In this document: positions 28,925 to 36,268 of the stretch, in pieces
Numbering within the stretch: position 1 is the stretch's first letter
Layout of the letters: every line of letters begins with the position of its first letter
Source: Hyphomicrobium_A sp963817485
GTDB lineage: Bacteria > Pseudomonadota > Alphaproteobacteria > Rhizobiales > Hyphomicrobiaceae
Length of the DNA: 64,000 bases
Assembly (NCBI GenBank): GCA_963817485.1
Contig: CAWFOR010000004.1
Location: 62,001 to 126,000, forward strand
Direction: 5' to 3'
Made by a program: the position numbers and the translations under genes
The notes under the pieces: model-generated
Database searches by the model: none
What the model was told of the DNA's origin: nothing
The model's input: only the letters and a program-made list of their open reading frames with translations

Positions 28925-29625
28925 GGCTGGGCCCTCGCAATCGATTTCCCGTCCTGGGGCTTGGCATCGGGCGCCCGAAGATAAAGCGGCACCAGGGGAC
29001 CTTGGCTGGCGGGGAGCTCGAAGGCCATGCGCGCCAACGCCGCGGCGTCGGGCAGCAAATCGGGCAGACGTGCCACCATGCGGCGCCCGGAGGCTGCAGC
29101 GGCTGTGGCGACGGCTTCGGCGGCCGAGCCCACAACGATCAGCGCGCCCGCGCCGATACGGCCAGCCTCCTCGATGGAGAGAAGCAGCGGGGGCGATTTG
29201 GGCTCGAGCGCGCTGGCCGCAAACAATTGCACGTACGCTTGTCCGCGCCGCGCATCGACGGCGACGGCGAGGTCGGTGCCGGGAGGCGGCAGCAGCTCCC
29301 GCAGAGCCGCCTCCGCCATCACCGCAAGGCTCGACGCGCCGACGACTTCTTTGCTGCTCGAAAGCGCCAGCGCGCGTGCCGCGGCGACCCCGATGCGCGT
29401 ACCGGTGAAGGTGCCGGGCCCCACGGTCACGGCCAGGCGATCGATGTGGCTGAAGGTCAAGCCGGCGCGGCTCATCACCTCCTCGACCATCGGTATGAGC
29501 CGCTCGGCGTGGCCCGTCTCGAAGCGCTCGAGCGCGCCTGAAAATTCGACGGCTCGATCCGCGCCCGTCTGCGCCACGCAGACGGAGCAGGCATCGAAAC
29601 AGGTGTCGAAGGCCAGAATATTCAT
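28921..29625 (-). CDS. tsaB: tRNA threonylcarbamoyladenosine biosynthesis protein TsaB
   Basis: TsaB works with TsaD and TsaE to make t6A37 in ANN-decoding tRNAs. The 234-residue protein shows the ASKHA-fold N-terminal MNILAFDTCFDACSV, the RAGLTFSHIDRLAVTVGPG stretch and FTGTRIGVAAARALALS, with lower conservation of nucleotide-binding residues as expected for the non-catalytic TsaB. The ATG at 29625 is preceded by GGAGG with very short spacing. The larger frame reaching into the nitroreductase gene is rejected. It overlaps rimI by four bases. Confidence 0.93.
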   Translation of the reverse strand: MNILAFDTCFDACSVCVAQTGADRAVEFSGALERFETGHAERLIPMVEEVMSRAGLTFSHIDRLAVTVGPGTFTGTRIGVAAARALALSSSKEVVGASSLAVMAEAALRELLPPPGTDLAVAVDARRGQAYVQLFAASALEPKSPPLLLSIEEAGRIGAGALIVVGSAAEAVATAAAASGRRMVARLPDLLPDAAALARMAFELPASQGPLVPLYLRAPDAKPQDGKSIARAQP

Positions 29626-29693
29626 GGCCTCCAGCCTATACGCAGCACGCGCCTTATTTTCCACCCCCCAAAGCCCGGCGCGATGAGGCGGCT

Positions 29694-30284
29694 TCATGCG
29701 ATCTTCGCCATTTCGGCGAACGTAAACCGCGGCGAACGCGGCATTACGCCCGCCCAATCGCCGTAGCCGAGATTGCACAGGAAATTCGACTTGACGCCGG
29801 TGCCGGCGAAAAATGCCTTGTCCACGCCGTCGTTGTCGAAGCCCGACATCGGCCCGGTATCGAGGCCCAGCGCGCGCGCCGCAAGGATCAGGTAGGCGCC
29901 CTGCAGGGTCCCGTTGCGAAAGGCCGTGACCTTGATCTTCTCGTCCTGGCCGACAAACCAGCTCCGCGCGTCGGTGTGCGGAAACAGCTTCGGCAATTGC
30001 TCGTAGAATTCCAAATCGTAGCCGACGATGGCGCATACCGGGGCCTGCATCGTCTTCTCGCGGTTGCCTTCGCTCAAGAGCGGCCTCAGGCGCTCCTTAG
30101 CTTCCTTCGATTTCACGAAGATGAAGCGCGCCGGCGAGCAGTTGGCGCTGGTCGGCCCCATCTGGAGCACATTGACAAGCCGATGCAGGAGAGTGTCCGG
30201 CACATCCTTTTGCTGCCACTTGTTATGCGTGCGGGCGTCTAGAAAAAGCTGCTTCAGTGCGGCTTCGTCGATGGCTTGCGACAT
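29694..30284 (-). CDS. Nitroreductase-family FMN oxidoreductase, RutE/HadB-like
   Basis: A 196-residue protein of the nitroreductase fold. The N terminus TLLHRLVNVLQMGPTSANCS, including the conserved ARFIFV strand, and the C-terminal GLDTGPMSGFDNDGVDKAFF resemble RutE, which reduces malonic semialdehyde in the pyrimidine pathway. The start at 30284 has GGAGG seven bases upstream, so a longer frame into the nfu gene is rejected. It is alone downstream of nfu, separated by a terminator. The substrate is not known; RutE activity is a family suggestion. Confidence 0.82.
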   Translation of the reverse strand: MSQAIDEAALKQLFLDARTHNKWQQKDVPDTLLHRLVNVLQMGPTSANCSPARFIFVKSKEAKERLRPLLSEGNREKTMQAPVCAIVGYDLEFYEQLPKLFPHTDARSWFVGQDEKIKVTAFRNGTLQGAYLILAARALGLDTGPMSGFDNDGVDKAFFAGTGVKSNFLCNLGYGDWAGVMPRSPRFTFAEMAKIA

Positions 30285-30321
30285 CAGGGGCCTCCAGAGG
30301 AACGCGTGGCCCGATGCTAAC

Positions 30322-30349
30322 GAAAAACCCCGCTCATTTGGGCGGGGTT
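30322..30349 (-). terminator. Rho-independent terminator after nfu
   Basis: On the minus strand AACCCCGC-CCAAATGA-GCGGGGTT is an eight-base-pair stem with an eight-base loop, followed by TTTTTCG. It lies 38 bases after the nfu stop and 37 before the nitroreductase start codon, so it ends the nfu transcript. Confidence 0.8.
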
Positions 30350-30387
30350 CCTCAAGTCCTTGTGCACAGACGTCAGGGAGCGGAGCC

Positions 30388-30939
30388 TCAGGCGGCCCGC
30401 ACCTCCTGCACCTCGGGGCAGAAATGCCGGAGCAGGTTCTCGATGCCGTGCCGCAGCGTAGCCGTGGAGCTGGGGCAGCCGGAGCAAGCTCCGCGCATGT
30501 GCAGGTAAACGACGCCGTCGCGGAAGCCCGAGAAGGTGATGTCGCCGCCGTCCTGGGCCACTGCCGGGCGCACGCGCGTCTCCAACAGCTCCTTAATGGT
30601 ATCGACGATGGTCTGGTCCTTGGGATCGTAGGCATCGCTCGCGCCGTCGTTGGCCACCTCCGCGACCACGGGAACGCCAGACACGTAGTGCTCCATGATG
30701 GCGCCGAGGATCATCGGCTTCAGGTGCTGCCACTCCGCCTCGCCCTTAGTGACCGAGATGAAGTCGGAGCCCAGAAACACGCCGCGCACGCCCTTGATGT
30801 CGAACAGGCGCGCTGCGAGCGGAGATACCAGGGCCTCGGTCTTGTCGGTGAAGTCGGCGGTACCCTCGGCGAGCACGGGCTTTCCGGGAATGAACTTCAG
30901 CGTGGCGGGATTGGGCGTCGCCTCGGTCTGGATGAACAT
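30388..30939 (-). CDS. nfuA: NifU-family Fe-S scaffold/carrier (Nfu)
   Basis: Nfu proteins carry [4Fe-4S] clusters to client apoproteins. The 183-residue protein has an N-terminal Nfu_N domain (MFIQTEATPNPATLKFIPG, GVRGVFLGSDFISVTK) and a C-terminal NifU domain with the cluster ligands Cys152 and Cys155 in ACSGCPSS. It is close to the mitochondrial NFU1 / alphaproteobacterial type rather than E. coli NfuA, which has a degenerate A-type N-terminal domain. It is monocistronic, ending at the terminator at 30322-30349. Confidence 0.93.
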   Translation of the reverse strand: MFIQTEATPNPATLKFIPGKPVLAEGTADFTDKTEALVSPLAARLFDIKGVRGVFLGSDFISVTKGEAEWQHLKPMILGAIMEHYVSGVPVVAEVANDGASDAYDPKDQTIVDTIKELLETRVRPAVAQDGGDITFSGFRDGVVYLHMRGACSGCPSSTATLRHGIENLLRHFCPEVQEVRAA

Positions 30940-31055
30940 CGCCTCGTCTCCGTTTGGCCGGGGCCGGCCTCAGGCTGGCACGGTCCTCATTATTAGAACG
31001 TCTCTAAGCTGCTTTTCAACATAGGAGACATCGGCTGCAATTTCGAGGGCTTTCC

Positions 31056-31565
31056 TTATGCCAAAGCCTGAATATCGGCCAGCTCGAGCGTCCCCGGCAC
31101 AATCGTCATGGGAATGGGGAAGTTCCCGGCCGTGGTGCCGGCGGCGAGGGTCGAGACGAGCGGGCCCGGGCCGGCCGGGTCGTTGGAGGCCCCGAGCACC
31201 AGGAGCGCGATATCGTCGTCCTCGTCGATGAGGCGGCGGATCTCCTCGGCCTTCCCCCCCTCGCGGATGATCTCCTCGCAGGCCACGCCCTCGAACCCGG
31301 CAAGGTTGAGCTTCCGCCGGAACAGGCGGAACAGGGCCTTCGCCTTCGCCGTCTCCTCCTCGACCTGCTGCTGGCGCACGTTGATCCAGTGCTGGAATTC
31401 CTGCGGCACGATCACGTAGAGCATGACGATCGAGCCCGAGGAGCGCTGGATGCGGCTCGCGGCGAAATAAAGCGCGCTCTCGACCTCCATGCTCTCGTCG
31501 ACGATGAGCAGGAACTTGCGAAAGTGCCCGGCTTCAAAGGATCGGCGCGTCTTTTTCGAACTCAT
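31056..31565 (-). CDS. Universal stress protein family protein
   Basis: A 169-residue alpha/beta protein with the UspA-like fold: FRKFLLIVDESMEVESALYF at the N terminus, a central SIVMLYVIVP strand and a C-terminal IALLVLGASNDPAGPGPLVS nucleotide-loop region. In this subfamily, common in Alphaproteobacteria next to trpS, the ATP-binding Gly residues are only partly conserved. The ATG at 31565 is chosen; an upstream in-frame start is 33 bases away. Stress-related function is inferred from the family. Confidence 0.85.
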   Translation of the reverse strand: MSSKKTRRSFEAGHFRKFLLIVDESMEVESALYFAASRIQRSSGSIVMLYVIVPQEFQHWINVRQQQVEEETAKAKALFRLFRRKLNLAGFEGVACEEIIREGGKAEEIRRLIDEDDDIALLVLGASNDPAGPGPLVSTLAAGTTAGNFPIPMTIVPGTLELADIQALA

Positions 31566-31635
31566 GCGCCCATGCTGCCATGGGGCGAGGCCGCCCACAA
31601 CATGCCGATAGCGCCGGAAGCGGACTGGCGGATGC

Positions 31636-32673
31636 TCACGAGCGCACGAAGCCGACGATATCCTTCACCTCGTCGAGCACAGGCTTGGCAAGCGCGCGGG
31701 CCCGCGCGGCGCCGTCGGCGAGGATGGCGTCGATGCCGGAGGGATCGCTCATCAGGCGCTTCGTCTCCGCCGCGATGGGACCAAGCCGCGCGCTGCACAG
31801 CTCCGCGAGCGACTTCTTGAAGGACGAGAACTGCGCGCCGCCGAACTCGGCCAGGACCTCGGCCTTCGACTTCCCCGCAAGCGCCGCGTAGATGCCGACG
31901 AGGTTCTCGGCTTCGGGACGCCCCTCAAGGCCCTTCTCCTCTGAAGGGAGCGGCTCGGGATCGGTCTTCGCCTTCTGGATCTTCTTGGCGATGGTGTCGG
32001 CATCGTCCGTCAGGTTGATGCGCGACAGATCGGAGGGGTCCGACTTCGACATCTTCTTCGTCCCATCGCGCAGGCTCATGACGCGCGTCGCCGGGCCGGT
32101 GATGACCGGCTCGGGGAGCGGGAAGAAGGCGCCATCGGCGTGGCCCGCCTTCTCGATCCACGGCTTGAAGTCGTTGTTGAACTTCTGCGCGATGTCGCGG
32201 GCAAGCTCCAGGTGCTGCTTCTGGTCGTCGCCGACGGGAACGTGCGTCGCGCGGTAGGCGAGGATGTCGGCCGCCATCAGGTTTGGATAAACGTAGAGGC
32301 CGACCGACGCGTTCTCGCGGTCCTTGCCGGCCTTCTCCTTGAACTGGGTCATGCGGTTGAGCCAGCCGAGCCGCGCGACGCAGTTGAAGATCCAGGCAAG
32401 CTCGGCGTGCGCGGAGACCTCGCTCTGGTTGAAGAGGATCGAGCGCTTGGGATCGAGGCCGGACGCGATGTAGGTCGCAGTCGCCTGGCGGATCGCACTC
32501 TTCAGCTCGTCGGGGTCCTGCCAGACGGTGATCGCGTGCATGTCGACGACGCAGTAGATGCACTCGTGCGACTTCTGCAGCGCGATCCAGTTGACCATGG
32601 CGCCAAGGTAGTTGCCGAGATGCAGGCTCCCCGTCGGCTGCATGCCGGAGAACACGCGCTCCTTGAATGCCAT
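31636..32673 (-). CDS. trpS: Tryptophanyl-tRNA synthetase
   Basis: TrpS charges tRNA-Trp with tryptophan. The 345-residue class Ic synthetase has the HIGH-like HLGN at residues 18-21, the tryptophan pocket (VDMHAITVW), YPNLMAADILAY, and the KMSKS loop at about residues 206-212 (KKMSKSD). Length and order fit the bacterial enzyme. It lies between the universal stress protein and murJ on the same strand, as in many rhizobia. Confidence 0.97.
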   Translation of the reverse strand: MAFKERVFSGMQPTGSLHLGNYLGAMVNWIALQKSHECIYCVVDMHAITVWQDPDELKSAIRQATATYIASGLDPKRSILFNQSEVSAHAELAWIFNCVARLGWLNRMTQFKEKAGKDRENASVGLYVYPNLMAADILAYRATHVPVGDDQKQHLELARDIAQKFNNDFKPWIEKAGHADGAFFPLPEPVITGPATRVMSLRDGTKKMSKSDPSDLSRINLTDDADTIAKKIQKAKTDPEPLPSEEKGLEGRPEAENLVGIYAALAGKSKAEVLAEFGGAQFSSFKKSLAELCSARLGPIAAETKRLMSDPSGIDAILADGAARARALAKPVLDEVKDIVGFVRS

Positions 32674-32746
32674 TGTCTTCTTCTCCCTCGATCGGGGCGC
32701 GTTATGGCGCGCCCAAGCGAAGCGCGCAAGGTCGCGATGGCGGGAT

Positions 32747-34345
32747 CTACAGCGGCCCGGGCGGCGGCGTCTTGCGCGTCATGAAGCGGCGAAGCTGCTG
32801 GAAGTCGAGCGCTCCGGTGCCGAACACCGCGATGACGTAGGCGAGGAAGCCCGCCGAGCAGAGCAGGGTCAGCGCAATGGCGCGGGTCAGCTCACGGGTG
32901 GGCGGCTCGAAACGGCTGCCAAGCGCTATGGCGACGAGCCACAGCACGATGGACATTATGAGCGTCGCCAGGAGGATGCGCGGCAGCGAGCGCTTCAGCC
33001 GCTTGTCGGCAATGAAGTGACGATGCTTCGCCAGCGTCACGTAGAGCAGGCCGGCGTTGAGCCAGCCGCCGAGCGTCGTCGCCACCGCGATGCCGAGGTG
33101 GGGCATGAGCCCATAGGCGCGGAAGAGGAAGAAAAGCGCGATCGAGCCGATGGTATTGGCGGTGAGGCTGATCGAGGCGTAGATCATCGGCGTACGCGTG
33201 TCCTCGCGCGCGAAATAGGCGGGCGAGAACACCTTGATCAGCACGAAGCTCGGCAGCCCAAGCGCGAAGATCGCGAGGGCGTAGGCGGTGGCCGGCGTAT
33301 CGGCGGCGGTGAACGCGCCGCGCTCAAACAGCGCCGACACGATCGGAGTGGGCACGACGGCAAGGGCCGCCGCTGCCGGCAGCGTCAGCAGCATGGCGAA
33401 CTCGAGCGAGCGGTTCTGGCTGTCCATGACCGCTTCGTGGTTCTCGGCGCGCAGGTGACGCGACACGTCGGGCAGCAACACAACGCCGATGGCAATGCCG
33501 ACGATGGCGAGCGGCAGCTCATACAGGCGATCGGCGTAATAGAGATAGGACACCGCGCCGTTCTGCATCGATGCGATCACGGTGCCGATGACGATGTTGA
33601 GCTGCGTCACGCCGCCCGCGATCACGCCGGGAATGCCGAGCGCAATCAGGCGGCGCACGCCTTCGGTCATGCGCGGCCAGCGCAGCTTCAGCCAGATGTT
33701 GTTGCGCCTCAGGCCATCCATCAGCAGCCAGAGCTGCAGGATGCCGGCGACGAACACGCCCCACGCCTGAATGACGCCGGCCATGGGTTCGTTCTGATAG
33801 CCGAGCGCCATGCCGACGAACGTCGCCAGCATCATGACGCCGTTCAATACGATGGAGACCGAAGAGCTTTCGACGAACTTGCCGAAGGTGTTGAGCACGC
33901 CCGACATCAAGGCAACGAGCGACATGCACAACAGGTACGGCATTGTTATGCGCGTCAGCAGCACGGCGAGGTCGAACTTCTCCGGCGTCTCGCTGAAGCC
34001 CGGCGCAAGGCCGTACATCAGGAACGGCATCGTGATCTCGGTCACGACCGTGATCACCAGCAGGATGAACACGAGGCCCGCCATAGCTTCTTCGGCGAAC
34101 TGGCGCGCTGCCTCACGCCCCTCGCCCTCGAGCTGCTTGGCAAACAGCGGCACGAACGCCGCATTGAAGGCGCCCTCGCCGAACAGGCGGCGGAACAGGT
34201 TGGGGAAACGGAAGGCGACGAAGAACGCGTCGGCAACCAAGCCGCTGCCGAGGATGGCGGCGATCAGGATGTCGCGCAAAAATCCGAACACGCGGCTCAG
34301 CAGCGTGAGTCCGCCGACGGTAGCGAAGGAGCGGTAGAGCTTCAT
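32747..34345 (-). CDS. murJ: Lipid II flippase MurJ
   Basis: MurJ moves lipid II across the inner membrane for peptidoglycan synthesis. The 532-residue protein has about 14 predicted membrane helices in the MOP-family pattern, starting MKLYRSFATVGGLTLLSRVF with the conserved SRVFGFLRD arginine motif, RLFGEGAFNAAFVPLF, and GIPGVIAGGVTQLNIVIGT in the middle. The last two helices precede a short basic tail. It starts at the ATG at 34345, divergent from the rhomboid gene. Confidence 0.96.
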   Translation of the reverse strand: MKLYRSFATVGGLTLLSRVFGFLRDILIAAILGSGLVADAFFVAFRFPNLFRRLFGEGAFNAAFVPLFAKQLEGEGREAARQFAEEAMAGLVFILLVITVVTEITMPFLMYGLAPGFSETPEKFDLAVLLTRITMPYLLCMSLVALMSGVLNTFGKFVESSSVSIVLNGVMMLATFVGMALGYQNEPMAGVIQAWGVFVAGILQLWLLMDGLRRNNIWLKLRWPRMTEGVRRLIALGIPGVIAGGVTQLNIVIGTVIASMQNGAVSYLYYADRLYELPLAIVGIAIGVVLLPDVSRHLRAENHEAVMDSQNRSLEFAMLLTLPAAAALAVVPTPIVSALFERGAFTAADTPATAYALAIFALGLPSFVLIKVFSPAYFAREDTRTPMIYASISLTANTIGSIALFFLFRAYGLMPHLGIAVATTLGGWLNAGLLYVTLAKHRHFIADKRLKRSLPRILLATLIMSIVLWLVAIALGSRFEPPTRELTRAIALTLLCSAGFLAYVIAVFGTGALDFQQLRRFMTRKTPPPGPL

Positions 34346-34489
34346 GGGCGCTGAGCGGTAGCGGAGCCCTCTCGCAAGAGCAAGGACTTAGCAGGCCTTG
34401 CGACGTCTTTCCCCGCAGCGTTGTGCCCGCGTTGACATCGCCACGAGGATCGCCGACAAAATCCAGGGCTTTTGGGGAGGCGCAAGCGC

Positions 34490-35161
34490 ATGTTTCCGCT
34501 CGGTGACGACGACTCCCAACGACGCTCGGTCCCCTACGTCACCTATGCGCTCATCGCTATCAACCTCCTCGTCTTCCTGCTCGAGCTGCAGAACGGCGAC
34601 GAGTTCATCCAGCAATGGGCGTTCATACCGCACCGCTTTGCCGAGCACCCGGCGGAGCAGATTGCGACGGTGTTCAGCGCCATGTTCATGCACGGGAGCT
34701 GGCTGCACCTCGGCGGCAACATGCTCTATCTGTGGATCTTCGGAGACAACGTCGAGGACGAATTCGGGCACGTCAAATACCTGCTGTTCTATCTGTTGGC
34801 TGGCATCGCGGCGACATTCGCACAGTTCGCCGCCGCGTCCGGCTCGAACGTTCCCAACGTGGGCGCGTCAGGCGCGATCGCCGGCGTGCTCGGTGCCTAC
34901 ATCCTGATGTTTCCCAATGCGCGCATCAACGTGCTGCTCGGGCGCCAGGTCGTCGCCATGCCGGCGCTGATCGTCTTGGGCTTCTGGATCGTGCTGCAGC
35001 TCATCAGTGGCGTCGGCACGATTGCGACGACGAGCTCAGACGTAGGCGGCGTCGCCTACATGGCGCACGTGGGCGGCTTTGCCGCGGGCTTCCTGATGGC
35101 CTTCCTGTTCCGCGGCCGCAGCCGCGGCGGCGGTGGCGGCGATCCGCAGATTTCGGCCTGA
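34490..35161 (+). CDS. Rhomboid-family intramembrane serine protease
   Basis: A 223-residue polytopic protein with six membrane segments. The catalytic dyad is Ser127 in GASGAIAG and His193 in AHVGGFAAG; the loop-1 HGSWLHLGGNMLYLWIFG region with the conserved His and Asn is present. Rhomboids cleave single-pass membrane substrates within the bilayer. The start at 34490 is set by a GGGGAGG site nine bases upstream. The C terminus is a Gly/Arg-rich tail. Substrate unknown. It is divergent from murJ and upstream of the OmpA-like gene. Confidence 0.92.
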   Translation: MFPLGDDDSQRRSVPYVTYALIAINLLVFLLELQNGDEFIQQWAFIPHRFAEHPAEQIATVFSAMFMHGSWLHLGGNMLYLWIFGDNVEDEFGHVKYLLFYLLAGIAATFAQFAAASGSNVPNVGASGAIAGVLGAYILMFPNARINVLLGRQVVAMPALIVLGFWIVLQLISGVGTIATTSSDVGGVAYMAHVGGFAAGFLMAFLFRGRSRGGGGGDPQISA

Positions 35162-35269
35162 TCAAACCGCTGTGAGCTTAACCCTCTATCCGGCGCTCGC
35201 CTTGAACGGGCCGCGCTTTTGCCCGACAATGTGCGCTGGCCGGGGGGCTAGGGGCATGGGACGAGAACC

Positions 35270-36256
35270 ATGATTCGCCTGGCTGTGCCGATCATCCTGC
35301 TTCTTTTGATGCTGCTCGGCGGCACGTGGGTGCTCGTGGGCTCGCTCGAGGCGCCGGAGGCCACCCGCAAGCCGGCGACCACGAAAGAGCGGCAAGCCGC
35401 AGCTTCGAAGATCGAGCTACCCGACCTCGGCGCCGCGACCCCAGAGCCCAGCCAGGGCGCGCCGAAGGCCTCCTTCGACGTCGCGCGTATCGACCCCAAG
35501 GGCACCTCCGTCTTCGCCGGCCGCGCCGAGCCAGGGACCAGCGTCACCGTCATGGGCGACGGCAAGGCGCTCGGCACCGCGCAAGCCGACGCGAACGGCG
35601 AGTGGTCGCTGGCGACGGAGGAGAAGCTCGCGAGCGCCGATCCCAAGCTCGAATTGAAGACGAAGTCCGCCGCCCAGGTCCAGAAGGAGCGCGAGGAGCA
35701 GGCGCGGCTTGCAGCGCTTTCTCCCCAACCGACGCCGATCCCGCCGGAGGCGCGCTCTGCCGGCGCCGTGACCTCGCATCTCCTGAAGGACCTCGAAGGC
35801 ATGGTGAAGGACGCGCGCACAACTACGCCGCCTCCCGCCGCCGGTGCCGACACGGCGGCGCCCACGAGCCTCGCGGCGGCGCCTCCGCCGAGCGAGCCCG
35901 GCGTGCACAAGTCCGTCCCCGTGCCGATCACCTTCGTCTTCAACGAGCCTACGCTGACGGACGACGGCAAGAGAGCCGCCACGCTGCTGCTCGAGTATCT
36001 GCGGCTGAAGCACTTCGCCAAGATCTCGCTCACCGGCCATGCGGACGAGCGCGGCACGGATGAGCTCAACATGACGCTCTCGAAGGAGAGGCTCGATACC
36101 GTGGCGCGCTTCCTGAAGGACGGCGGGTTCCAGGGCGAGCTCGAGCTGATCCCCAAAGGCAAGCGCGAGCCGTTCTCCGGCGTCGTGCGCAGCCAGTATT
36201 CGCTCGAGGATCTCTACCAGCTCGATCGCCGCGTAGAGCTCGTCATCACCCAATAA
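35270..36256 (+). CDS. OmpA-family peptidoglycan-binding protein
   Basis: A 328-residue protein with one N-terminal hydrophobic helix (LAVPIILLLLMLLGGTWVLV) acting as signal anchor, an Ig-like segment around residues 70-130 (VFAGRAEPGTSVTVMGDGKA), a Pro/Ala-rich linker, and a C-terminal OmpA domain with the diaminopimelate-binding motif TGHADERGTDELNMTLSKER. It should be fixed in the inner membrane and hold the peptidoglycan from the periplasmic side. GGGACGAG precedes the ATG. It is convergent with glnD, 12 bases away. Confidence 0.85.
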   Translation: MIRLAVPIILLLLMLLGGTWVLVGSLEAPEATRKPATTKERQAAASKIELPDLGAATPEPSQGAPKASFDVARIDPKGTSVFAGRAEPGTSVTVMGDGKALGTAQADANGEWSLATEEKLASADPKLELKTKSAAQVQKEREEQARLAALSPQPTPIPPEARSAGAVTSHLLKDLEGMVKDARTTTPPPAAGADTAAPTSLAAAPPPSEPGVHKSVPVPITFVFNEPTLTDDGKRAATLLLEYLRLKHFAKISLTGHADERGTDELNMTLSKERLDTVARFLKDGGFQGELELIPKGKREPFSGVVRSQYSLEDLYQLDRRVELVITQ

Positions 36257-36268
36257 GCCGCCGTTGCC

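Noticed and set aside
32612..34354. Long plus-strand open frame antisense to murJ
   Set aside because: Composition (Arg, His, Gln, Asp rich) is typical of an antisense shadow; murJ is clear.
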